The notes under the pieces: generated by a model
The model's input: only the letters and a program-made list of their open reading frames with translations
Database searches by the model: none
What the model was told of the DNA's origin: nothing
Part shown: in pieces, positions 1-5,989 of the stretch
Layout of the letters: each line of letters begins with the position of its first letter
Numbering within the stretch: the stretch's first letter is position 1
Program-made: the position numbers and the translations under genes
Origin: Anaerolineae bacterium
GTDB lineage: Bacteria > Chloroflexota > Anaerolineae > JAFGEY01
DNA length: 9,259 bases
Assembly: GCA_016931365.1 (NCBI GenBank)
Contig: JAFGEY010000039.1
Coordinates: forward strand, 1 to 9,259
Direction of reading: 5' to 3'

Positions 1-22
1 ATGATGCCGGATGTTTTGCCAT
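1..22 (-). CDS. Possible start of the next gene in the operon (expected ABC permease), partial
   Basis: After the ATPase stop at 72-74 the minus strand has an ATG at 22-20 that opens MAKHPAS before the window ends. It is preceded by AAGGG with a 7-nt spacer, a reasonable ribosome binding site, and no terminator-like hairpin lies in between. An ATPase of this family normally needs a separate FtsX/MacB-type permease, often encoded directly downstream, so a permease is the natural expectation. Seven residues carry no family information, so the identity is pure context inference and the start itself is uncertain. Confidence 0.3.
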
Positions 23-71
23 AGGTCGGCCCTTTTGCCAAATTCCAGTTATATCATTTTTAATGAGCGTT

Positions 72-791
72 TCAGGGTAATGCTAGTGGGTCGTGGGACG
101 GTTTGTCGAACCGGTGCCCATTGCGCTTATCTTGGATGATCAGCCCGTCGCGCAGCCACACCACGCGTTTGGCGCGCTCGGTGACCTCTTCATCGTGGGT
201 GACAAAGACAATGGTGATACCGCGCTCGTTCAGATCATCGAAAATACTCAGAATCTCGTTGCCTGTTGCGGTGTCCAGATTGCCGGTCGGTTCGTCGGCG
301 AGAATGATGCTCGGTTCCGTGACCAGCGCCCGGGCAATGGCGACGCGCTGCTGTTGTCCACCCGAGAGTTCATCCGGTTTGTGATCCATACGATCCCCAA
401 GCCCGACGGTCTGCAGCGCTTCTTCGGCGCGTTTTCGGCGTTCGCGGCGGCTCAGTCCCGAGTACACCAGCGGCAGTTCGACCTGTCTGCGTGCAGTGGT
501 ACGGGCCAGCAGGTTGAATTGCTGAAAAACAAAGCCGATCTTTTTGTTGCGCACGCGGGCCAGTTGATCATCGCTCATCTCGCTCACGTCGATGCCGTCC
601 AGTTTATAGATCCCCGATGTGGGCTGATCCAGGCAGCCGACCATATTCATCATCGTGCTTTTGCCCGATCCGGACGGCCCCATAATGGCCACAAATTCAC
701 CGTCTTTTACAGTCAGGTTGATGCCACGCAGGGCATGCACAACCTGCGTCCCCATCTGGTATTCCTTGGTGATGCTTTCGAGTTCGATCAT
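72..791 (-). CDS. ABC transporter ATP-binding protein, LolD/MacB type
   Basis: This 239-residue protein is a complete stand-alone nucleotide-binding domain that would power a MacB/LolD/FtsX-type ABC transporter from the cytoplasmic face. Visible motifs in order: Walker A GPSGSGKS (38-45), Q-loop FVFQQFNLL (88-95), signature LSGGQ (142-146), Walker B IILADE with catalytic Glu167 (162-167), D-loop NLD (171-173) and switch His199. All catalytic residues are intact. There is no membrane segment, so a separate permease is required. The ATG at 791-789 shares one base with the TAA stop of the preceding adaptor gene (TAATG), which points to translational coupling and a common complex. Length is normal for the family, with a charged tail of about 20 residues after the last conserved strand. 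The family call is secure; the substrate (drug, peptide or lipoprotein) cannot be told from sequence. Confidence 0.95.
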   Translation of the reverse strand: MIELESITKEYQMGTQVVHALRGINLTVKDGEFVAIMGPSGSGKSTMMNMVGCLDQPTSGIYKLDGIDVSEMSDDQLARVRNKKIGFVFQQFNLLARTTARRQVELPLVYSGLSRRERRKRAEEALQTVGLGDRMDHKPDELSGGQQQRVAIARALVTEPSIILADEPTGNLDTATGNEILSIFDDLNERGITIVFVTHDEEVTERAKRVVWLRDGLIIQDKRNGHRFDKPSHDPLALP

Positions 792-2533
792 TATTGACCC
801 ATCCCTCGTATGCCTTCTGGTGGGCCGTTTCTAAAATCAAGGCCGGTGTTTACTTCGCCAATGTAGACTTGGTCGCCTTCTTGCAGCCCGTCCAGAATCT
901 CGGTGTAGCTGTTGTCGCGTAAGCCGATGATCACCTCAACTTGTTCGGTTTTTTCGCCGCGAACGAGGTTGACATAGTACTTGTTTACCTGCCGATCGAC
1001 GGTGATGGCACGGTTGGGCACCAGCAGGACGTTCTTGCGCTGGGCGGTGATCAATTCGGCGTTGGCCGTCATCCCGACGCGGATGGGCAGGTTGCCGGCA
1101 TCAAAGCTCAAGTGTACTTTAAAGGTGACGATCCCGGCGGCGTTTTGTGCTTTTGGCGCGATTGACACGACCTTGCCGGGCAGGTCTTGGTCGGGCCATG
1201 TTTCCAGCGTCACAATGGCGGATTGTCCGACCGCGATCCCACCGATGTCGATCTCGTCGACGTCCAGCACGACTTCCAGGCTGCTGGTATTAATCAGATC
1301 GACGGCCGGCCCGGCAGCGCGCTCACCGATGGTGATGTGCACCTCGGTCACTGTGCCGTCAAAGGGAGCAATGAGCGTCGCATCAGCCAGACTAGCCTGC
1401 GCATCTTCCAACGAGATGCGCGCCTGCTCGATCTGGGCTTGCGCTGTGGCGATCTGCTCCTCCGATGCGCCGTCGAGCAGTCTGACCAGGTTGGCCTGAG
1501 CTTGCGCCAACTGTGAGCGCGCACTGGCGATCTGCACCGGGTTGCCGGCGACGAGTGAGGCCAGGTTGGCCCGGGCCTGGGCGACCTGCGCTTCGGCAGC
1601 GGCGATCTGGGTCACATTTTTTTCAGTCAGCGCGGCCAGCGAGGCTTGTGCCTGCGCGAGCTGCGATTCGGCGCTGCGAACGGCCAGATCGTTGGCGTCG
1701 ATCTGGGTGAGCGTCAGGTTGGCAACGGCAACGTCATAGCGGATTTGGGCTTTTTTGAGCCCCGTGCCCTGCGGGCTGTAGGGCGCCCAACTGACACCCG
1801 CTTTCCAGTCGTTCCACACCAGCAGGTCATACATCTTTTGAGCCTGGTCGATCCCCAATTGCGCGGCGTGGATGTCGTTTTCTGCGATCAGAATTTGATC
1901 AGCCAGGGCTACAACGCGTGCCCTGGCTGCTTCCAGCCCTGCTTTGGCGCTGGCTATGGCAGCTTGCGCCTGAGCCAATTCCTCTTTGCTGGGCCCGGCC
2001 AGCAGGTCATCGAGCCGGGCCTGCGCGGTCGCCAGCGCTGCTTTTGTTTTGGCGAGTTCGTCTTCGGTCGGGCCGGCCAGCAGGTCATTGAGTTGGGCCT
2101 GCGCGTTGTCGACGGCTGCCTTGGCCGAAGCCAAATCTTGTTCGCTGGGCGGCTTGAGCAGTTCGGCCAGATTGGCCCCGCGGATGGCCAGGGTTTGCCT
2201 GGCATTTTCGACGGCGCGTTGCAGGTCATCGCTTTCCAGTTCGATCAAGACGTCGCCGGCGCGGACCGTGTCGCCGACGCGGACATACACCCGTTTGACC
2301 ACGCCGCTCGTCCCGAGGGCCAGTTGTGCTTCCTGGCTCGGTTGCAGTTGTCCACTGGCGCTGGCAGTGGAGTCTAGATCGCCGATAAATGCGGTGACAG
2401 TATCGCCGGCGTTGGGCGCGCTTGCCGCGCGCGCTTGCCGGATGGCCTGGCATCCACCGATAACAAAGGCAGTGGTGATCAGCGCGGAGATTATCAAAAT
2501 GGTTATCTGTCTGCTTTTCTTTCGTGCTTGCAT
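791..2533 (-). CDS. HlyD/MacA-family adaptor (membrane fusion) protein, possible lipoprotein, paralogue 2
   Basis: Adaptor subunit of 580 residues that would sit outside the cytoplasmic membrane and work with the ABC ATPase encoded immediately downstream. Layout: basic N-terminus and hydrophobic segment (about 10-27) ending VIGGC with Cys28, a possible lipobox; first lipoyl half with [15 protein letters not shown] (86-100); a long Ala/Gln-rich coiled-coil region (about 101-385) with 26-residue repeats outward and 25-residue repeats on return; second lipoyl half [12 protein letters not shown] (389-400); beta-barrel from [13 protein letters not shown] (417-429); membrane-proximal domain to the end. 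I chose the ATG at 2533 because GGGAG (2542-2546) lies 8 nt upstream. A longer TTG-initiated reading from 2584 is open but lacks a comparable site. Its close paralogue lies directly upstream, with a 47-bp gap. The lipobox has Gly at -2, which is not ideal, so lipidation is only possible. Confidence 0.92.
   Translation of the reverse strand: MQARKKSRQITILIISALITTAFVIGGCQAIRQARAASAPNAGDTVTAFIGDLDSTASASGQLQPSQEAQLALGTSGVVKRVYVRVGDTVRAGDVLIELESDDLQRAVENARQTLAIRGANLAELLKPPSEQDLASAKAAVDNAQAQLNDLLAGPTEDELAKTKAALATAQARLDDLLAGPSKEELAQAQAAIASAKAGLEAARARVVALADQILIAENDIHAAQLGIDQAQKMYDLLVWNDWKAGVSWAPYSPQGTGLKKAQIRYDVAVANLTLTQIDANDLAVRSAESQLAQAQASLAALTEKNVTQIAAAEAQVAQARANLASLVAGNPVQIASARSQLAQAQANLVRLLDGASEEQIATAQAQIEQARISLEDAQASLADATLIAPFDGTVTEVHITIGERAAGPAVDLINTSSLEVVLDVDEIDIGGIAVGQSAIVTLETWPDQDLPGKVVSIAPKAQNAAGIVTFKVHLSFDAGNLPIRVGMTANAELITAQRKNVLLVPNRAITVDRQVNKYYVNLVRGEKTEQVEVIIGLRDNSYTEILDGLQEGDQVYIGEVNTGLDFRNGPPEGIRGMGQ
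1952..2185 (-). repeat. Three 78-bp (26-residue) repeats in the adaptor coiled coil, paralogue 2
   Basis: Residues 117-142, 143-168 and 169-194 align without gaps as three 26-residue units of the pattern AxLxxLLxxPSExxLAxAxAA. The last two are most alike, both carrying DLLAGP, and the DNA string GGCCAGCAGGTCAT recurs at 1997 and 2075, exactly 78 bp apart. A degenerate fourth unit begins at residue 195. The same three units occupy the same residue numbers in the neighbouring paralogue, so the duplication predates the gene duplication. Confidence 0.85.
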
Positions 2534-2541
2534 GTATATTG

Positions 2542-2546
2542 CTCCC
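2542..2546 (-). promoter_or_regulatory. Ribosome binding site fixing the start of adaptor paralogue 2
   Basis: The minus strand reads GGGAGCAATATACATG: GGGAG followed by 8 nt and the ATG at 2533. This decides against the TTG at 2584, which overlaps the upstream stop. The GGAGCAAT core is shared with the site in front of the upstream paralogue. Confidence 0.75.
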
Positions 2547-2580
2547 GTAAAATGGAACTCAGACGCCCGGATTTTTGCGC

Positions 2581-4299
2581 TCAATTGCGTCCCAGCGGGC
2601 CGATGGTAAGTGTTTGCGCTTCCTGATAATCAATGACCAGTTTATCGCCTTCCTGGATGCCGCTGATGATCTCGGTATAGCTGCCATCGCGCAGGCCGAT
2701 GCTGACCTCAATTTTGGCAATCTGATCGCCTTCCTGGCGATGGACATAGTATTTGCCTGCGCTGCGGTCCGCCGTGATCGTCCGGTTGGCGACCAGCAGC
2801 ACGTTATCGCGCTGTAGCGTGATCAACTGCGCGTTGGCGGTCATTCCGCTGCGCAGGACCAGGTCGCCAGCCTCAAGTTTGATGTGCACCTGGTAAGTGA
2901 CGATGTCCGATTGGGTATCGGCGCTAGGCGCGATGGCGACCACCTCACCTTGCAGCTCTTCGTCAGGCCACGCTTCCAGAGTGACGACGGTGACTTGGCC
3001 GATTGAAACGCTGCCAATGTCGATCTCGTCTACGTCTAAAACTACCTCCAGGCTGCTGGTGTCGACCAGTTCGATCGCCTGGCCGCTGGCCCATTCGCCG
3101 GCAGAAATGTGCACGGCAGTGATGACGCCATCAAAGGGCGCGACCAGTGCAGCGTCGTTCAGCCGCGCCTGGGCATTGTCCAGCGAAATGCGCGCTTGCT
3201 CGACCTGGGCTTCGGCGATGGCAATCTGCTCTGGCGATGTGCGCTCGAACAGGTTAGCCAGATTGGCTTCGGCTTGAGCGAGTTGGCTGCGGGCGGAGGC
3301 GATCTGGGTAGTTTTGCTCTCGGTCAGTGCGGCCAGATTGGCCTCGGCCTGGATCACTTGCTCGCGCGCGCTGGCCAGATCGACCGGGTTTTGCTCGGTC
3401 AGCCGGGTCAAGTTCAATTTTGCCTGTGCGACCTGGGCCTGGGCGTTGCGGTAAGCGCTGTCATTGATGTTGGCCGCAGACAGGTTGTAACGGGCTAAGG
3501 CAATTTTGTAGGCCATTTGCGCATCTTGGTAGGTTTCGGCTTCGGGGGAAAAATCAGCATAGTCTTTGTGCTGCCAGTCGTTTGCTAATGCATCGTAGAA
3601 ATACTTGGCGCTTTCCAGATCGACCTCAGCCAGTGACAGTTGCTGGCGCGCGACCTTGATCTGTTCCTCGATGGCGGCGTACTGCTTGGCTTCAATTTGT
3701 TCGGTAGCCTGGGCGCTGACCAGGGCGGCGCGCACCTGGATCAGATCGCTCTCGCTGGGGCCGGCCAGCAGATCGTCGAGTTGCGCTTGTGCACTGGCGG
3801 CGACGGCCTCGGCGGCGGCCAGTTCTTCTTCGCTGGGGCCGGCCAGCAAGTCATCGAGTTGGGCCTGCGCGCTGAGCACGGCGGCTTGAGCCGCTTCGAT
3901 CTCGGCTTGCGATGCGCCCTTGATCAGCCCAGCCAGGTTGGCTTCCTGGATGACCAGGTTTTGCCCGGCGGTGTGCACGGCGCGTTCCAGCGCATCCTTT
4001 TCCAGTTGGACCAGCACGTCGCCCGCTTTGACCGTGTCGCCAACGTTGACCAGAACGTGCTCGACGCGCCCAGCGCTGGCCAGTGACAGCACCGCCTCGC
4101 GTTGAGGGGAGAGCTGCCCGCCAGCGCTGGCTTCTGCAGAGAGCGTACCGACAAAAGCGGCAACAATTTTGCTTTGATCTGGGGCCGTCTCGGCACGGGC
4201 GCGTTGGAGCATCAGCCAGCCGCCACCCAGGATAAGGCCAACGATGACCACGACAGTCGAAACAATCCAGATGATGCGTTTGCTCTTTTTTGGTTTCAC
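2581..4299 (-). CDS. HlyD/MacA-family adaptor (membrane fusion) protein, paralogue 1
   Basis: First gene of the adaptor-ABC operon, 572 residues from the preferred GTG start. It has a basic N-terminus (KPKKSKR), one hydrophobic anchor (about 9-30) without a lipobox cysteine, first lipoyl half VGDTVKAGDVLVQLE (86-100), a long coiled-coil region (about 101-382), second lipoyl half APFDGVITAVHI (387-398), a beta-barrel beginning [13 protein letters not shown] (415-427) and a membrane-proximal domain. The GTG at 4299 is preferred over in-frame ATGs at 4305 and 4320 and a TTG at 4371: AGGAG (4308-4312) sits 8 nt from it, the site is homologous to that of the paralogue, and GQL (61-63), GDV (93-95) and LLAGP (151-155) then fall at identical residue numbers in both proteins. 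The TTG at 4371 overlaps the predicted -10. The two adaptors are clearly a tandem duplication. The family is certain; the start is likely but not proven. Confidence 0.92.
   Translation of the reverse strand: MKPKKSKRIIWIVSTVVVIVGLILGGGWLMLQRARAETAPDQSKIVAAFVGTLSAEASAGGQLSPQREAVLSLASAGRVEHVLVNVGDTVKAGDVLVQLEKDALERAVHTAGQNLVIQEANLAGLIKGASQAEIEAAQAAVLSAQAQLDDLLAGPSEEELAAAEAVAASAQAQLDDLLAGPSESDLIQVRAALVSAQATEQIEAKQYAAIEEQIKVARQQLSLAEVDLESAKYFYDALANDWQHKDYADFSPEAETYQDAQMAYKIALARYNLSAANINDSAYRNAQAQVAQAKLNLTRLTEQNPVDLASAREQVIQAEANLAALTESKTTQIASARSQLAQAEANLANLFERTSPEQIAIAEAQVEQARISLDNAQARLNDAALVAPFDGVITAVHISAGEWASGQAIELVDTSSLEVVLDVDEIDIGSVSIGQVTVVTLEAWPDEELQGEVVAIAPSADTQSDIVTYQVHIKLEAGDLVLRSGMTANAQLITLQRDNVLLVANRTITADRSAGKYYVHRQEGDQIAKIEVSIGLRDGSYTEIISGIQEGDKLVIDYQEAQTLTIGPLGRN
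3718..3951 (-). repeat. Three 78-bp (26-residue) repeats in the adaptor coiled coil, paralogue 1
   Basis: Residues 117-142, 143-168 and 169-194 form three 26-residue units. The last two both begin [15 protein letters not shown], and the DNA string GGCCAGCA recurs at 3763 and 3841, 78 bp apart. The first unit (LAGLIKGAS) is more divergent. Register and residue numbers match the repeats of paralogue 2. Confidence 0.85.
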
Positions 4300-4307
4300 A
4301 CGCATTG

Positions 4308-4312
4308 CTCCT
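4308..4312 (-). promoter_or_regulatory. Ribosome binding site fixing the start of adaptor paralogue 1
   Basis: The minus strand reads AGGAGCAATGCGTGTG. AGGAG is 8 nt from GTG at 4299 but only 2 nt from the ATG at 4305, too close for normal initiation, and it lies downstream of the ATG at 4320. The same GGAGCAAT core with the same 8-nt spacing precedes the paralogue's ATG. Confidence 0.6.
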
Positions 4313-4327
4313 GTTTTCATAGTGTGC

Positions 4328-4347
4328 CCGCCATCTTGCGATGGCGG
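4328..4347 (-). promoter_or_regulatory. 5' leader hairpin with GCAA tetraloop upstream of adaptor paralogue 1
   Basis: In the predicted transcript CCGCCATC-GCAA-GATGGCGG forms a perfect 8-bp stem closed by a GNRA-type tetraloop. It lies about 17 nt downstream of the predicted transcription start and about 28 nt upstream of the GTG start. It is not followed by a T-run on either strand, so it is not an intrinsic terminator. Roles in mRNA stability or translational control are possible; I match it to no known riboswitch. Confidence 0.55.
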
Positions 4348-4371
4348 CACGCGAATCTCTACTAGGTACAA

Positions 4372-4401
4372 ATTATAACAGAACGGGGGAGAGGGTAACA
4401 G
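4372..4401 (-). promoter_or_regulatory. Extended -10 promoter for the adaptor-ABC operon
   Basis: The minus strand has a consensus TATAAT at 4377-4372 preceded by TGT, giving the extended -10 form TGTTATAAT. A weak -35 match, CTGTTA, lies at 4401-4396 with an 18-bp spacer. Transcription would start near 4365, leaving a leader of roughly 65 nt before the GTG at 4299. It is the only clear sigma-70-type promoter I see, and it sits exactly at the head of the operon. Confidence 0.65.
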
Positions 4402-4442
4402 TCCTACTCGTCACCTGTTTTTGTGGGTGGGGGAACTCTATA

Positions 4443-4454
4443 TGACGATCGTCA
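4443..4454. promoter_or_regulatory. 12-bp perfect palindrome, candidate operator
   Basis: TGACGATCGTCA is a perfect 12-bp palindrome about 65 bp upstream of the -10 of the adaptor operon. Its size suits a dimeric helix-turn-helix regulator. The position is upstream of the promoter core, so an activator or a distal operator is more likely than a simple roadblock. No regulator gene is present in the window, so the assignment is speculative. Confidence 0.35.
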
Positions 4455-4470
4455 CACCAAGATACCAAAA

Positions 4471-4519
4471 TGTCGGTTTCGACAAGGTTTCGACTGGCTC
4501 AATCCACCGGCTCAGCCAG
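4471..4519. repeat. Small repeat-rich intergenic patch
   Basis: GGTTTCGAC occurs twice at 4475-4483 and 4486-4494 with an 11-bp period (about one helical turn), followed by an inverted repeat CTGGCT (4494-4499) / AGCCAG (4514-4519). It may be a remnant of a dispersed TTCGAC..GGCTCA-type intergenic repeat or a pair of protein-binding half-sites. No coding potential is evident. The remaining intergenic sequence between 4403 and 4442 is G/T-rich with no further recognisable element. Confidence 0.35.
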
Positions 4520-4540
4520 CATTTGCTCACGTCCTGCAAA

Positions 4541-4580
4541 CGAAAATCCCCGACCAACAACATACGTTTTTGATCGGGGA
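4541..4580 (-). terminator. Rho-independent terminator after the MATE gene
   Basis: On the minus strand the transcript folds into TCCCCGATCAA pairing with TTGGTCGGGGA (11 bp including one wobble). After a single mismatch the stem continues for 3 bp to a GTAT tetraloop, and the hairpin is followed by TTTTCGTTT. It starts 22 bp after the MATE stop codon at 4603 and has no T-run on the plus-strand side, so it ends the rightward-encoded, minus-strand unit A and insulates the adaptor operon. Confidence 0.8.
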
Positions 4581-4602
4581 CAGGTTCGGCTGGGTCAGAA
4601 AT

Positions 4603-5988
4603 CTATACCTGGGCCGTTTTCCACCGTCCACTGCGAAAGCGCAGGAAAAAGATCGTGCCGCGCACGATCAAATCGGCGGCCATACCCAGCCATGCGCCGA
4701 TCAGCCCAACGCCCAGCAGTTGGCCGACGATCAGAGCTATTGGGACGCGAATGGCCCACACGCTGGCTCCGGTGACAAACATCGGAAACCGTGTGTCGCC
4801 CGCACCGCGCAGGTTGCCGGGGAACACCTGTGCGGCGGCCAGCAGCGGTTGCACAAAGCCGACGATGCGTAGTGGCATAATCGCGGCGGCGATGACCTGA
4901 GGATCGCTGGTGAAAATGCGGATCAACGGTTGTGGGAGCAAAATGAAAACCAGGCCCATTACCGACATCAGGATGGCGGCGATGCGGCAGGTGAGATAGC
5001 CGTTCTGTTCCGCCCGTTTGGGATCGCCTGCGCCCAACGCCTGGCCGACCAGAGTGGTACCGGCCACGGCAAAGCCGAATCCGGGCATGAATGAGAGTGA
5101 TTCGGCGCGCAGGGCCACGGCGTGAGCGGCCACTGAAATAGTGCCCATACCGGCGATGATGCGCACAAAGGTCATCTGCCCGAGCTGCATTGCGATGCGC
5201 TCACCCCCGGTGGGCAAGCCGACATTGAGCAGTCGCTTGAGCATCGGCCAGTCGATGCGCCAGCCGCGCAGATCGAGCTTGAGGCCGGAGCGTCCTTTGA
5301 TCAGAATGCCGATCACCAGCAGCCCGCCGACAGTGCGGCCAACCGTCGCGCCGATGCCGGCCCCGGCCACACCCAGTTTGGGTAGGCCGAATGGCCCATT
5401 GACGCCGGTCCAGGCGACGATGATGTTCAGCAGGTTGACGATGCCCATCACGGCCATCGTGGTGCGCGTGTCGCCAGCCCCGCGCAAGCTGGCATTGCCG
5501 ACAAACATCAGCGACTGAAATGTAAAAGCCAGCGCGACAATGCGCATATAGGTCGCTCCCTGAGGCAGCGTTTCCGTATCGGCGCCCATCAGACGCACTG
5601 CCGGTTCGGCAAATATCACCCCCAGCAGGGTTGCCAGCAGACCAATGGTCAGCCCGATGGCTATCGACTGGCGCACCGCGCGGTTGGCCGTGCCCCAGTC
5701 TTTCGCTCCTACCGAGCGGGCTACCAGAGCCGTCGCGCCGGTCGAGATGGCGGTAAAGAGCGTCGTGATCAAAAAGACCCACTGGGTAGACAGGCTCATG
5801 GCGGCTAGTGAAGATGCGCTCAAGTGCCCAACCAAAATCGTATCGACGATGCTGACCATCATGCTCAGCATCTGTTCTCCGGCGGCGGGCAGAGCCAGAC
5901 GCAGCACTTCGCGGCGGGCGTTGGCCTGCTGCGGCTCAGATCGGTGCTTTTGCAGCCAGAGACGGGTTTGGGCGATCAGGTCGACCAT
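4603..5988 (-). CDS. MATE-family multidrug efflux transporter
   Basis: Integral membrane antiporter of 461 residues, normal for MATE/NorM-DinF-like proteins, which export drugs or cationic organics against Na+ or H+. The sequence is a run of about 12 hydrophobic segments in two pseudo-symmetric lobes. The hallmark is the repeated LRGAGDTR at 168-175 and 393-400, one per lobe, with VDTILVGHLS (48-57) in the first helix and GQALGAGDPKRAE (315-327) in the second lobe. The ATG at 5988 is chosen because AGGAG (5995-5999) is 6 nt upstream; a GTG at 6024 is also open in frame but has no such site. The start follows the reductase stop by one base (TGATATG) and its ribosome binding site lies inside the reductase gene, so the two are translationally linked. 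A terminator follows. The substrate is unknown. Confidence 0.95.
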   Translation of the reverse strand: MVDLIAQTRLWLQKHRSEPQQANARREVLRLALPAAGEQMLSMMVSIVDTILVGHLSASSLAAMSLSTQWVFLITTLFTAISTGATALVARSVGAKDWGTANRAVRQSIAIGLTIGLLATLLGVIFAEPAVRLMGADTETLPQGATYMRIVALAFTFQSLMFVGNASLRGAGDTRTTMAVMGIVNLLNIIVAWTGVNGPFGLPKLGVAGAGIGATVGRTVGGLLVIGILIKGRSGLKLDLRGWRIDWPMLKRLLNVGLPTGGERIAMQLGQMTFVRIIAGMGTISVAAHAVALRAESLSFMPGFGFAVAGTTLVGQALGAGDPKRAEQNGYLTCRIAAILMSVMGLVFILLPQPLIRIFTSDPQVIAAAIMPLRIVGFVQPLLAAAQVFPGNLRGAGDTRFPMFVTGASVWAIRVPIALIVGQLLGVGLIGAWLGMAADLIVRGTIFFLRFRSGRWKTAQV

Positions 5989-5989
5989 A

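Noticed and set aside
93..797. Long plus-strand reading frames opposite the ATPase, adaptor and transporter genes
   Set aside because: They lie exactly antisense to genes with complete family motifs, lack recognisable domains and have no convincing ribosome binding sites. Open antisense frames are expected from biased third-codon composition.
1952..2185. Adaptor DNA repeats as a CRISPR array or recent tandem duplication
   Set aside because: The units are in-frame, diverged, lack spacers and correspond to protein coiled-coil repeats shared at the same residue positions by both paralogues.
2534..2584. TTG start for adaptor paralogue 2 overlapping the upstream stop (TTGA)
   Set aside because: Such overlaps can be real, but the ATG at 2533 has a good GGGAG site at 8-nt spacing, and the added residues have no counterpart in the paralogue.
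4328..4347. Leader hairpin as a terminator or known riboswitch
   Set aside because: No T-run follows on either strand, so it is not an intrinsic terminator. It is a single short stem, too small for a known metabolite riboswitch.
4423..4872. Plus-strand frame covering the intergenic region and the end of the MATE gene
   Set aside because: It runs through the terminator hairpin and antisense to the MATE C-terminus, has no family motif, and its initiation region shows only a G-run rather than a clear ribosome binding site.
4603..5988. Repeated LRGAGDTR in the MATE protein as evidence of a recent internal duplication
   Set aside because: Two pseudo-symmetric lobes with related motifs are a general property of MATE transporters. 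The rest of the two halves is strongly diverged.
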